Assembly: GCA_040080215.1 (NCBI GenBank)
Contig: JBEBIT010000019.1
Location: 1-50,648 of the forward strand
Origin: CAIUGU01 sp040080215
GTDB taxonomy: Bacteria > Pseudomonadota > Gammaproteobacteria > Steroidobacterales > Steroidobacteraceae
Direction of reading: 5' to 3'
Length of the DNA stretch: 50,648 bases
This document shows positions 8,054-16,700 of the stretch, one piece after another (the stretch's first letter is position 1; each line of letters begins with the position of its first letter). The notes beneath the pieces were generated by a model that saw only the letters and a program-made list of their open reading frames with translations, did not search any database and was not told the DNA's origin. A program made the translations under genes and the position numbers.

Positions 8054-8439
8054 GTTCCCTGGGCGTCGCGGCTCTGGTCAGGCCATTCCAGGCGGTTGTC
8101 GCTCGAGCGCCGTCGGCGGCTTGCCGCGGCGTCGTGCACGGCGTCGCTGAGGTCGGTCAGCAGGCTGTCGAGCAGCGGGAGATTCCACGTGGCGGGGTCG
8201 GCTTCAACAGACTTGAGCAGCGCATTGATCTTGCCTGCCTTCGCACTGACGGCCTCGAAGCGGAACATGGCGGCAGAGCCGTACAGCTGGTGAGTCAGGC
8301 TTTCGAGTTCAGCGAGGCCGGCGGGATCGCCTTCGTGGATGCGAGCGGCCAGGGACTGGAGGCCCGCAAGCTGGTCCACGGTGCCGCGAATGAATCGCGT
8401 ACCGATTTCGTCGAGTCGCTTCTGCGTGCGGAGATCCAT
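8050..8439 (-). CDS. Hpt (histidine phosphotransfer) domain protein
   Basis: A 129-residue mostly helical protein. THQLYGSAAMFRFEAVSAKAGKI resembles the phosphoacceptor helix of Hpt domains, with His50 as the likely phosphorylated residue and the small-residue 'GSA' step next to it. The start at 8439 (MDLRTQKRL) is chosen because upstream residues look non-conserved. No sensor kinase or response regulator is adjacent, so its partners are unknown. It may be an orphan relay protein. The stop overlaps that of the convergent GST gene. Confidence 0.65.
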   Translation of the reverse strand: MDLRTQKRLDEIGTRFIRGTVDQLAGLQSLAARIHEGDPAGLAELESLTHQLYGSAAMFRFEAVSAKAGKINALLKSVEADPATWNLPLLDSLLTDLSDAVHDAAASRRRRSSDNRLEWPDQSRDAQGT

Positions 8440-8567
8440 TGCGTGCGTAGTCTTGCCAGGCAGCCTGAAATCGCGACCCCGACGATACGAGCCGATCGCG
8501 CTGATGGCTACCAACCGCGTCGCACTCCGGGTGTGATCGCCACGAATTGCAGCCAGCAGGTTTCTGC

Positions 8568-9368
8568 ATGATCGCCCTGGTACTGGCCGTGCTTGGCTCC
8601 GGGCTCGTCGGCGGTTTCGTGGCCGGATTACTCGGTGTCGGCGGGGGCATCGTCATCGTGCCCGTGCTCGAGCTGGCCCTCAGCCTGGCTGGCATCGATC
8701 CCCGCATCACGATGAACCTGGCGGTGGCGACGTCGATGGCGACGATCATCCCGACGGCCATTTCCTCGTCCCGCTCGCATGCGCGGCGCGGCTCGGTGGA
8801 TGGCGCCATCGTCAAGGTCTGGGCGATCCCCATCGTCTTGGGCGCACTGGTCGGCTCGCAGCTGGTGGCGCAGTTCGAAGCCCGCATCCTCGCAGCCGTA
8901 TTCGGTGTCGCAGCGCTGGCCGTAGCCGCAAAAATGCTGCTGCCCCTCGACGACTTCGTCGTTGCCCGCGACGTGCCACGAAGCTGGAAAGGGGCCTGGT
9001 TGCCAGCGGCGATTGGCTGTCTCGCCTCCATGATGGGAGTCGGCGGTGGCACGCTTGGCGTCCCGGCGATGACCCTGTGCAGTGTGCCGATTCACAGGGC
9101 GGTAGGGACAGCCGCGCTCCTTGGCCTGTGGATCGCGGTGCCGGCCACCCTGGGATTCCTGCTCGCGCGCCCCACGATCGAAACGCCGTGGCTCACGATC
9201 GGCTATACGAACCTGCTCGGGTTCGCGCTGATTGCCCCCGTGAGCGTGATGATGGCGCCGCTCGGTGCCAGGGTCGCGCACACGTTGAGCCGTCGGCAGC
9301 TCAGCACTGCCTTCGGGTGCTTCCTGCTGGTCGTCGCTGCCCGTATGCTGTATCGGGGATTCCATTAG
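8568..9368 (+). CDS. TauE/SafE family sulfite/organosulfur permease-type protein
   Basis: A 266-residue inner-membrane protein with about eight spans. The duplicated motif typical of the family is visible as VAGLLGVGGGIVIVPVL (near residue 20) and MMGVGGGTLGVPAM (near residue 153). Family members export sulfite, sulfoacetate or related organosulfur anions, or have unknown cargo. ATG 8568 is chosen; an in-frame TTG at 8547 would add seven residues. The next gene begins 32 bases downstream and may be co-transcribed. Confidence 0.85.
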   Translation: MIALVLAVLGSGLVGGFVAGLLGVGGGIVIVPVLELALSLAGIDPRITMNLAVATSMATIIPTAISSSRSHARRGSVDGAIVKVWAIPIVLGALVGSQLVAQFEARILAAVFGVAALAVAAKMLLPLDDFVVARDVPRSWKGAWLPAAIGCLASMMGVGGGTLGVPAMTLCSVPIHRAVGTAALLGLWIAVPATLGFLLARPTIETPWLTIGYTNLLGFALIAPVSVMMAPLGARVAHTLSRRQLSTAFGCFLLVVAARMLYRGFH

Positions 9369-9400
9369 CCACGCTGCGGTCTGCATTCCCGGAGGCGTTC

Positions 9401-11026
9401 ATGAAACCGCGAGTCCGCATCCTGAAGGGGTTCACAGTGCTGGCCAGCCTGACGCTGTGTGTTGCACTGGCTGCCTGCGGTGATCGTGATCGCGCTGTCG
9501 TTGGATCCCCTGCAGCGCAATCGAAGGCGGAGATCGCGTGGTTCGCAGGTTCCGTGCAGGAGGCCTTCGCCGAGGCCAAGGCAACCAACCGGCCCGTGTT
9601 CCTGTTCTGGGGCGCCGCGTGGTGCCCGTATTGCCAGCAGCTCAAGTCGTCCGTGTTCACGCGCCGCGACTTCATCGAGAAATCCCGCTTGTTCATTCCC
9701 GTCTATCTCGATGGCGACGAGGCGGGCGCGCAGAAGTGGGGCGAGACGCTGAAAGTCAGCGGCTATCCGACCGTCCTGATCCTGCGTCCCGATGGCACCG
9801 AGCTCATGCGGGTGGCGGGCGGCTTGGACGTGGAGCGCTACACCGAACTGCTGGACCTCGCTCTCGCAGACACGCGCCCCGTTGCCGAGATCCTGGCCGG
9901 CCTCCCGCTCAACGAGTCGCCCATGTCCGCAGAGGATTGCCGCCGCCTCGCGTTCCATGGCTTCAGCCTGGAGACCGAGCCGGTGGCGGATGAGGCGCAT
10001 CTTGCGACGCAGCTCGACCTCGCGGCCAAGCGCTGTCCGCCAAGTTCGCAGGTGGAGCGGGACCGGCTCGTCGTGCAGGCCGCGACGCTCGGCTTGTCTG
10101 CCGAGGGCGCTGCCATCAGGGAAGGAAAGGCACCCTCGTCACAGACAGCCACCATGCTGTCCAAGATCATCGAGTTGCTTGCAGACAACGCACGAGCGGT
10201 GGCTGTAGCCGACACGCTGTTCGTGCTCGACGATCGGTTCTTCACGGCCACACGGCGCGGGAAACTCGTGCCCGACGACAAGTTGCAGCAGCGCTGGTTT
10301 GACGTGATGGACCGCGCTTCCGTCGATCCGCGGTATTCCGAATCCGACCAGTTCTTTGCGCTGACAGCGAAATTGCAAGGTGCGAAGGCCTTTGGTGCGC
10401 TGACGCCGCAACTCGCGAGCGATGCCCGGGCCAAGGTAGATGCAGCCCTCGCGCGCAAGCACGACGCCTATACGCGGGCCAGCGTGGTCAATTCCCTGCT
10501 CTACGTGATGGATGCACTCGATGACCAGGATCGGGTCTATGCGATCGCCGAACAGGAAATGCAGTCGTCCGCGACGCCTTACTACTACATGCTGGACCTC
10601 GCGGGCATCGACGAGAAACGGGGTCGGTTCGACGCGGCGCTCGGCTGGTTCGAGCGGGCCTATCTTGAATCCAGGGGACCGGCGACACGCTTCCAGTGGG
10701 GCACGTCGTATGTCGCGAGCCTAATTCGCATGAGGCCGCAAGACGACGCACGCATCCGTGACACGACCCTCGCCGTTCTCGCCGAGCTCGACGGCCCCGA
10801 CCGGTTGTATCAGCGCACGAACGCGCGTATCGAGCGGCTCGAGCGGGAGCTGGCGAAGTGGAATGCCGACGGTTCGAAATCCGCGGCGATCGCAGCCGTG
10901 CAGGCACGCATGCAGCAGGTGTGCTCGAAGATTCCTGACGCTGAAAGCGAGGCGAAGGCCGCTTGCGCGGGTTTTCTCAAATCCGCCGCAGCCGTTCTAG
11001 CGCCTGCCGCTCCTGCTGCGGTGTAG
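9401..11026 (+). CDS. thioredoxin-fold lipoprotein with long helical C-terminal region
   Basis: A 541-residue lipoprotein. The signal peptide ends with the lipobox LAAC, so Cys26 would be lipidated. The thioredoxin-like domain (about 45-165) has FLFWGAAWCPYCQQL with CxxC at Cys75-Cys78 and the cis-Pro segment SGYPTVLIL. The remaining 370 residues are helical with TPR-like stretches (YYYMLDLAGIDEKRGRFDAALGWFERAYLES). It probably acts in periplasmic disulfide or thiol redox chemistry. GGAGG at 9390-9394 supports ATG 9401. Its last 50 bases overlap the 3' end of the convergent epimerase gene. Confidence 0.8.
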   Translation: MKPRVRILKGFTVLASLTLCVALAACGDRDRAVVGSPAAQSKAEIAWFAGSVQEAFAEAKATNRPVFLFWGAAWCPYCQQLKSSVFTRRDFIEKSRLFIPVYLDGDEAGAQKWGETLKVSGYPTVLILRPDGTELMRVAGGLDVERYTELLDLALADTRPVAEILAGLPLNESPMSAEDCRRLAFHGFSLETEPVADEAHLATQLDLAAKRCPPSSQVERDRLVVQAATLGLSAEGAAIREGKAPSSQTATMLSKIIELLADNARAVAVADTLFVLDDRFFTATRRGKLVPDDKLQQRWFDVMDRASVDPRYSESDQFFALTAKLQGAKAFGALTPQLASDARAKVDAALARKHDAYTRASVVNSLLYVMDALDDQDRVYAIAEQEMQSSATPYYYMLDLAGIDEKRGRFDAALGWFERAYLESRGPATRFQWGTSYVASLIRMRPQDDARIRDTTLAVLAELDGPDRLYQRTNARIERLERELAKWNADGSKSAAIAAVQARMQQVCSKIPDAESEAKAACAGFLKSAAAVLAPAAPAAV

Positions 11027-12065
11027 GCCAGCCGTCCGGGTTCGAGCGCCGCTCTGCCGGCAGGCTGTTCCACCACTCGAGCGTATCGCGGGCCGTATTC
11101 AACAGCGGGCGCACGGTCAGTCCCGCCGCCTCCGCTGCGGCCGTCCCGATCATCCACGGCGCCATGTCGGTCGCGACCAGTGGCAGTTCGATCCGGAACA
11201 AATCGAGCAGCTCCTGCGTGGGGCCGCGCAGACGAACCGATTTCCTCGCGGCGGCTGCGAGCGTGGCGAGGATATCGCTCCACGGCGCAGGCCGGCTCGC
11301 GGCATTGAAGATGCCTCCCGTGTCGTTCTCCGCGAGGCCGATCATCCATGCGGCGAGATCGCGGACGTCGATCCATTGCAGCGCCTCGCTGGCATTGGGC
11401 GGACTCAAGACGTCACCGCCTCGCGCTGTCCTGTCCACCCAGTAAGTGAAGCGGTCCGTGTCATCGCCGGGTCCGACGATGTAGGTCGGTCGCACGACGG
11501 TCGCTGCAGCTCCCAGGATCTCACGCACGCTGTGATCGCAAGCGGCCTTGAGCGGGCCGTAACTCGCGTTGGTCACTTGTTCGTCGGACGGATCGGAAAG
11601 TGCCTGCAGCGGACTGTTCTCGTTGAAGACCCCGCCTTGCGCCAGCTCGTAGGTCGAGATGGTGGAGACGTAAAGATAGCGTCCCACGCGGCCGCGCAGC
11701 AGCTCCGCGGAGTCCCGCACATGCCGCGGCACATAGCCGGAATTGTCGATGACCACGTCCCAGCGACGCCGGCCCTGCAGTGACTTGAGGCCCGGGCCGA
11801 TCTTGGCATCGCGATTGCCGAGCAGCGTTTCGACGCGGTTGCCGTAGAGACCGGCGGCGGTGCGGCCGCGATTGAACATCGTGATCTTGTGGCCGCGTGC
11901 CAGGGCGTATTCGATCTGGTGCGGGCCGATGAATCCGGTGCCGCCCAGCACCAGGATGTCGAGCGGCTTCGCCTTGCGTTCGGTTGCAGCGAACGCACTC
12001 ATGCCGCTCGCACCGAGTCCGAGTGCGGCGAGCGCGCCTTGCAGTAACGTGCGTCGCGTCGCCAC
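10977..12065 (-). CDS. exported NAD-dependent epimerase/dehydratase-like (extended SDR)
   Basis: A 362-residue extended short-chain dehydrogenase. It starts at a GTG (12065) with AAGGTGG upstream. The N-terminus TRRTLLQGALAALGLGAS is a likely Tat signal, which is unusual but known for NAD(P)-enzymes folded in the cytoplasm before export. ILVLGGTGFIGPHQ is the Rossmann motif, and SYGPLKAAC supplies the Tyr-x3-Lys catalytic pair. The substrate is unknown. It lies 15 bases after the pirin gene on the same strand, so the two are probably one operon. Confidence 0.8.
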   Translation of the reverse strand: MATRRTLLQGALAALGLGASGMSAFAATERKAKPLDILVLGGTGFIGPHQIEYALARGHKITMFNRGRTAAGLYGNRVETLLGNRDAKIGPGLKSLQGRRRWDVVIDNSGYVPRHVRDSAELLRGRVGRYLYVSTISTYELAQGGVFNENSPLQALSDPSDEQVTNASYGPLKAACDHSVREILGAAATVVRPTYIVGPGDDTDRFTYWVDRTARGGDVLSPPNASEALQWIDVRDLAAWMIGLAENDTGGIFNAASRPAPWSDILATLAAAARKSVRLRGPTQELLDLFRIELPLVATDMAPWMIGTAAAEAAGLTVRPLLNTARDTLEWWNSLPAERRSNPDGWPTPQQERQALERLRRI

Positions 12066-12080
12066 GGTTCCACCTTCTGG

Positions 12081-12797
12081 CTAGGGCATGTCGAACAGCA
12101 GGGCTTCGCCTTCGGGTGCGCCCTGCAGCGTGACGACTGCTGCGCCCGTGTCGGCGGCGATGGCCGCGCCGTCGCCGGCGACCAGGGTCTTGCCGTTCAC
12201 TTCGACGGAGCCCTTGGCCACATGTACCCACGCGTAGCGGCCTGCTGCCAGTTTGTGTTCAACGCGCTGCGCGGCGGACTGCAGGACGGTTGCGTAGAGC
12301 TGCACGTCCTGCTGGATGTGGATCAGGCCGTCCTGCTTCTGGTTCGAGGCCACCAGCTTGAGCGTGCCGGCGCGGTCCGCGACGGGATAGTGGATCTGCT
12401 CGTAGGACGGCTTCACGCCCGCCTTGTCCGGAATGATCCAGATCTGCAGGAAGTGCACGAGCTCCGCCTTCGAATGGTTGAACTCGCTGTGCGCGATGCC
12501 TGAGCCGGCGCTCATCTTCTGGAGGTCGCCGGGGCGGATCACCGAGCCGGTGCCGATGCTGTCCTTGTGCTCAAGGGAGCCCTCGAGCACATACGAGATG
12601 ATCTCCATGTCCCGGTGCGAGTGCGTGCCGAAGCCCATTCCGGGCTGCACGGTGTCGTCGTTGATGACACGCAGGCTGCGGAATCCCATGAAGCGCGGGT
12701 CGTAGTGATCGGCAAACGAGAAGGTATGCCAGCTGTCCAGCCAGCCGTGGGTGCTGTGCATGCGGTCGCCCGCCTTGCGGACCAACATCGTCGTCAT
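12081..12797 (-). CDS. pirin family protein (bicupin)
   Basis: A 238-residue pirin. The N-terminal cupin carries FGTHSHRDMEIISYVLEG and SAGSGIAHSEFNHS, giving the His/His/His/Glu metal site of pirins such as E. coli YhhW, a quercetin dioxygenase. ATG 12797 has GGAG seven bases upstream; a much longer frame to 13532 overlaps the opposite-strand lipoprotein and is not credible. Pirins are iron-binding and act as quercetinases or redox-sensing regulators; which applies here is unknown. First gene of a pirin-epimerase pair. Confidence 0.88.
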   Translation of the reverse strand: MTTMLVRKAGDRMHSTHGWLDSWHTFSFADHYDPRFMGFRSLRVINDDTVQPGMGFGTHSHRDMEIISYVLEGSLEHKDSIGTGSVIRPGDLQKMSAGSGIAHSEFNHSKAELVHFLQIWIIPDKAGVKPSYEQIHYPVADRAGTLKLVASNQKQDGLIHIQQDVQLYATVLQSAAQRVEHKLAAGRYAWVHVAKGSVEVNGKTLVAGDGAAIAADTGAAVVTLQGAPEGEALLFDMP

Positions 12798-12878
12798 GAG
12801 TAACTCCAGCGTGAAGCGAATGGCCGGGAGTATAAAGGGGTCGGCTGCGGACGGGTGCGGGACATGAGGGCGGGTGGC

Positions 12879-13334
12879 ATGAACAGGCGGATCTTCGGGG
12901 TAGGGGCGTGGGTTGCGATCGGGCTGGCAGGGTGCGGGGCGCCGGATTCGCCTGAAGTGCAGGTCCGTGCCGTAATCGAGGCGGCGGAGCACGCCGCGGA
13001 AGCTCGCGATGTCTCCGCCGTCATGCAGCTCGTCTCGCCGGACTACGCGGATGCGGACGGCAGGCAGGCCACCGAGCTCAGCCGTTACCTTCGCGGGTAC
13101 TTCATCGCCAACCAGTCCATCCATCTCCTGACGCGCATCGATTCCCTCGAGTTTCCGGCCAGGGACGTTGCAGAAGTGGAGATGACGGTTGCCATGGTGG
13201 GGCGGGAGGCCGAGGCCGACTCCGACTCCGCCTGGGACCTGGCGGCGGACGTCCATACATTGCGGCTGACCTTGATGGAAAAAGGCGGTGACTGGCGGGT
13301 GACTCACGCGGACCGCCCAAACGCCGGGCGCTAG
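12879..13334 (+). CDS. small lipoprotein with NTF2/SnoaL-like fold
   Basis: A 151-residue protein from ATG 12879 (alternatives GTG 12855 and ATG 12864). MNRRIFGVGAWVAIGLAGC is a lipoprotein signal with lipidated Cys19. The mature part (VRAVIEAAEHAAEARDVSAVMQLVSPDYADADG, then a beta-rich half ending GGDWRVTHADR) matches the NTF2-like DUF4440/SnoaL pattern. It is divergent from the pirin operon. No specific function is known. Confidence 0.7.
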   Translation: MNRRIFGVGAWVAIGLAGCGAPDSPEVQVRAVIEAAEHAAEARDVSAVMQLVSPDYADADGRQATELSRYLRGYFIANQSIHLLTRIDSLEFPARDVAEVEMTVAMVGREAEADSDSAWDLAADVHTLRLTLMEKGGDWRVTHADRPNAGR

Positions 13335-13380
13335 CCCGCGTCTGCACCTTTGCGGGGCAAGGGCCTGGGCGCGGGTTTTT
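13335..13380 (+). terminator. candidate terminator after the NTF2-like lipoprotein gene
   Basis: CCCGCG at about 13336-13341 can pair with CGCGGG just before the T5 run at 13376-13380, enclosing a smaller CCTTTGC/GCAAGG hairpin. The U-tract supports a rho-independent terminator, though the outer loop is long. Confidence 0.45.
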
Positions 13381-13388
13381 GCAGTGCA

Positions 13389-13416
13389 TTGACGGCAGTC
13401 CGCGCCCCTGTAATAT
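13389..13416 (+). promoter_or_regulatory. sigma-70 promoter for gltBD
   Basis: TTGACG (13389-13394), a 16-base spacer and TAATAT (13411-13416) closely match the sigma-70 consensus. Transcription should start near 13423, about 285 bases before the gltB ATG. Confidence 0.75.
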
Positions 13417-13424
13417 GGCTCTAC

Positions 13425-13708
13425 ACCGACCGCAGGTTTCGGTCCGCCCCCAACGCGGATCTTGAGGCACGACCTTAAGGCCAGACGGTCGGTCGCGCTC
13501 TGAGCGGGCGCGCAGAAGTTGTTCTGCATCAAAGAGATACAAGAATCTTCAGGGGCAGGTGCCGCGCAGGCGCCGAGGCTCGACGCTGCGCTGCGCGGGC
13601 GCTTGGCCGGTGGTCGGTTCAGGGGGCTGAGGCGCTGGGACGGTTCTTGCAGGGTCGAGTGTGGGTTTGAAGCGGCGGGTGCTTCCGGAATTTGCTGAAG
13701 GGACTGCC
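13425..13708 (+). promoter_or_regulatory. long, potentially structured gltB leader
   Basis: The first 70 bases can fold as a three-way junction. ACCGACCG (13425-13432) pairs with CGGTCGGT (13486-13493) as the closing stem. GGTCCGC (13441-13447) pairs with GCGGATC (13455-13461), and TTGAGG (13462-13467) with CCTTAA (13473-13478). An alternative hairpin GACCG-N7-CGGTC (13428-13444) would break the first two stems. Further on, GCAGAA-GTTG-TTCTGC (13512-13527) is a perfect hairpin. No open reading frame of note is present. AAGGGA (13697-13702) is the gltB ribosome site. The pairing was found by eye and may be coincidental in GC-rich DNA. Confidence 0.4.
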
Positions 13709-16700
13709 ATGACGGGTGCCAGAACAGAATCGAGTTGCGAGTCCGGTCTTGATCGGCCTGACGTCGGCCTCTATCGGGCCGCCTACGAGAAAGACAGCTG
13801 CGGCTTCGGCCTGATCGCCAATATCGACGACCATGCCAGCCACTGGCTCGTCCAGACCGCCGTGCAGGCGCTGACCCGCCTGACGCACCGTGGCGCTGTC
13901 GCTACCGACGGCAAGACCGGCGACGGTTGCGGCCTCATGCTGAAGAAGCCGGAAGCCTTCCTGAAGGCTGCCGCCAAGGAAGCAGGCATCACCCTGTCGC
14001 CGGTGTTTACGGCCGGCAACGTCTTCCTCAACCAGGATCCCGTGAAGGCTGACCGTGCCCGCAAGGTGCTCGAGGAGGAACTCGTCCGCGAGGGACTCGA
14101 GCTGGCGGGCTGGCGTGTGTTGCCGGTGGATACCTCGGTGTGCGGAGAAGAAGCCCTCAAGACCTTGCCCCGGTTCGAGCAGGTGTACGTCAACGATCCT
14201 GAAGACACCGACGATGCCGCCTTCAACCGCAAGCTCTTCATGGCCCGTCGCCGCGCCGAGAAAGTGCTGCAGGATGATCCCTCGTTCTACGTGCCCAGCC
14301 TGTCGGCCGTGACGCTGGTCTACAAGGGCATGGTCATGCCGCAGCACCTGGTCGAGTTCTACGGCGACCTTGCGGACGAACGCATGGTGGCTTCGGTGGC
14401 GATCTTCCACCAGCGCTTCTCGACGAACACGATGCCGCAGTGGCGACTCGCGCATCCTTTCCGCTTCCTCGCGCACAACGGCGAGATCAACACCGTGGAA
14501 GGCAACCGCAGCTGGGCGTACGCGCGCGGCCCGATCATGAAGTCGCCGTTGCTGCCGGCCTTGAGCGAGGTGCTGCCGCTCGTGTCGATGCACGGCTCCG
14601 ATTCGCAGTCGCTCGACAACATGCTCGAAGTGCTGCTCATGGGCGGTCTCGATGTCATGCACGCGATGCGGCTGTTGATTCCACCGGCCTGGCAGTCCGT
14701 GGACGCCATCGATCCTGACCTGCGCGCGTTCTATGAATTCCATGTCACGCACATGGAACCGTGGGACGGTCCCGCCGGCGTCGTGCTGACCGACGGCCGC
14801 TATGCCGCGTGCACGCTCGACCGCAATGGTTTGCGTCCGGCGCGGTGGGTAGTCACCGACGACCGCCATCTCACGATCGCCTCCGAGACGGGCGTGTGGG
14901 ACTACAAGCCCGAGCAGGTGCTCAAGAAGGGCAAGCTCGGACCGGGCGAAATGCTCGCACTCGACCTCACGAGCGGCGAGATCCTCGATACGCGCCGCAT
15001 CGATGACCTGCTGAAGAGCCGCTATCCGTACAAGCAGTGGTTGAAGCAGGGCGTGCGGTACCTCGAGCAGGACCTGATCGACCCCGCACTGGCGGCCGAA
15101 CCGATGGATCGCGAGACGCTCGCGACCTACCAGAAGATGTTCAACATCACGGCCGAGGAGCGTGACGAGATCATCCGCGCACTGGCCGAGGACGAGAGCG
15201 AGGCCGTCGGCTCGATGGGCGATGACACGCCGATGCCGGTGTTGTCGCACAAGATCCGCTCGCTGTACGATTACTTCAGGCAGCAGTTCGCGCAGGTCAC
15301 CAACCCGCCGATCGATCCGCTGCGCGAGGCGATCGTGATGTCGCTGCAGACGCAGATCGGCCCCGAAGGAAACGTGTTCGCGCCGAAGCCCCAGCACGCG
15401 AGGCAGGTGGTGCTGAACTCGCCCGTGCTGTCGCAGCGCAAGCTCAGGCAGCTGGTAGCGATGGAAGACGAAGGCGTCACGCACGAGTTCATCGACCTGC
15501 AGTATGCAGAGAAGAGATCCCTGAAGGACGCCATCGTCGATGTTTGCGACAAGGCCGAGGCCGCCGTGCGCGCCGGCAAGCTCGTGCTGCTGTTGTCCGA
15601 TCGGTATCTCAAGAAGGACATGATCCCGGTCCATGCGCTGCTGGCGACGGGCGCCGTCCATCACCGCCTTGTCGAGAAGGGCCTGCGCTGCAAGTGCAAC
15701 ATCATTGTCGAGACGGGCACTGCGCGGGACCCGCACCACTTCGCATGCCTGATCGGCAACGGCGCAACGGCCGTGTATCCGTACATGGCTTACCAGACGC
15801 TGTTCGACATGCTGCGCAAGAGCGCACCGGCCATGGACCACGAAACCCGCTTCGAGCTGGGTCGCAGTTACCGGCGCGGTATCCGCAAGGGCCTGTTCAA
15901 GATCATGTCGAAGATGGGCATCTCGACGGTCGCAAGCTATCGGAGCGGGCAGCTGTTCGAAATCGTCGGCTTGTCGGACGAGGTGGTGGACCTGTGCTTC
16001 CGCGGCACCGTCAGCCGCATCCAGGGCGCCAATTTCGACGACCTCGAAAGCGACCAGAAGATGCTGGCGATTCGCGCCCGCAATCCGAAGTCGGCCGTCG
16101 ACCAGGGCGGACTCCACAAGTTCGTGCACGGCGGCGAGTACCACATGTACAACCCCGATGTGATCGCGACGCTGCAGGCGGCCGTGTCCTCGGGCGACTA
16201 CGGCATCTACAAGGAGTACGCCGCTTTTGTGAACGAGCGGCCCGCCTCCACGATCCGCGACCTCTTCGCGCTCAAGACCGACCGCGTGCCTGTGCCGGTG
16301 TCCGAGGTCGAGTCGGTCGAGAGCATCATGGTGCGGTTCGACTCGGCTGGCATGTCCTTGGGTGCGCTGTCGCCCGAAGCGCATGAGGCACTCGCCATCG
16401 CGATGAATCGCCTGGGCGCGCGTTCCAACTCCGGTGAAGGCGGCGAAGACCCGAGCCGCTACGGCAACGAGAAGAACTCGAAGATCAAGCAGGTAGCGTC
16501 AGGGCGGTTCGGCGTGACGCCGGAGTACCTGGTCAGCGCCGAAGTGCTGCAGATCAAGGTCTCGCAAGGCGCGAAGCCGGGCGAAGGCGGCCAGCTGCCT
16601 GGACACAAGGTCAACGAGATGATCGCGAAGCTGCGGTTCGCGCGTCCCGGCGTCGGCCTCATTTCGCCGCCGCCGCACCACGACATCTATTCCATCGAAG

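Noticed and set aside
13417..13708. Known glutamine (glnA-type) riboswitch in the gltB leader
   Set aside because: The conserved core of that class was not found, so only an unnamed structured leader is reported.
13619..16384. 921-residue open frame antisense to gltB
   Set aside because: It mirrors gltB in a GC-rich genome, where the complementary frame often lacks stops. It has a His/Arg/Val-rich shadow composition, no domain motif and no ribosome site. The same applies to 16499-18109 (-).
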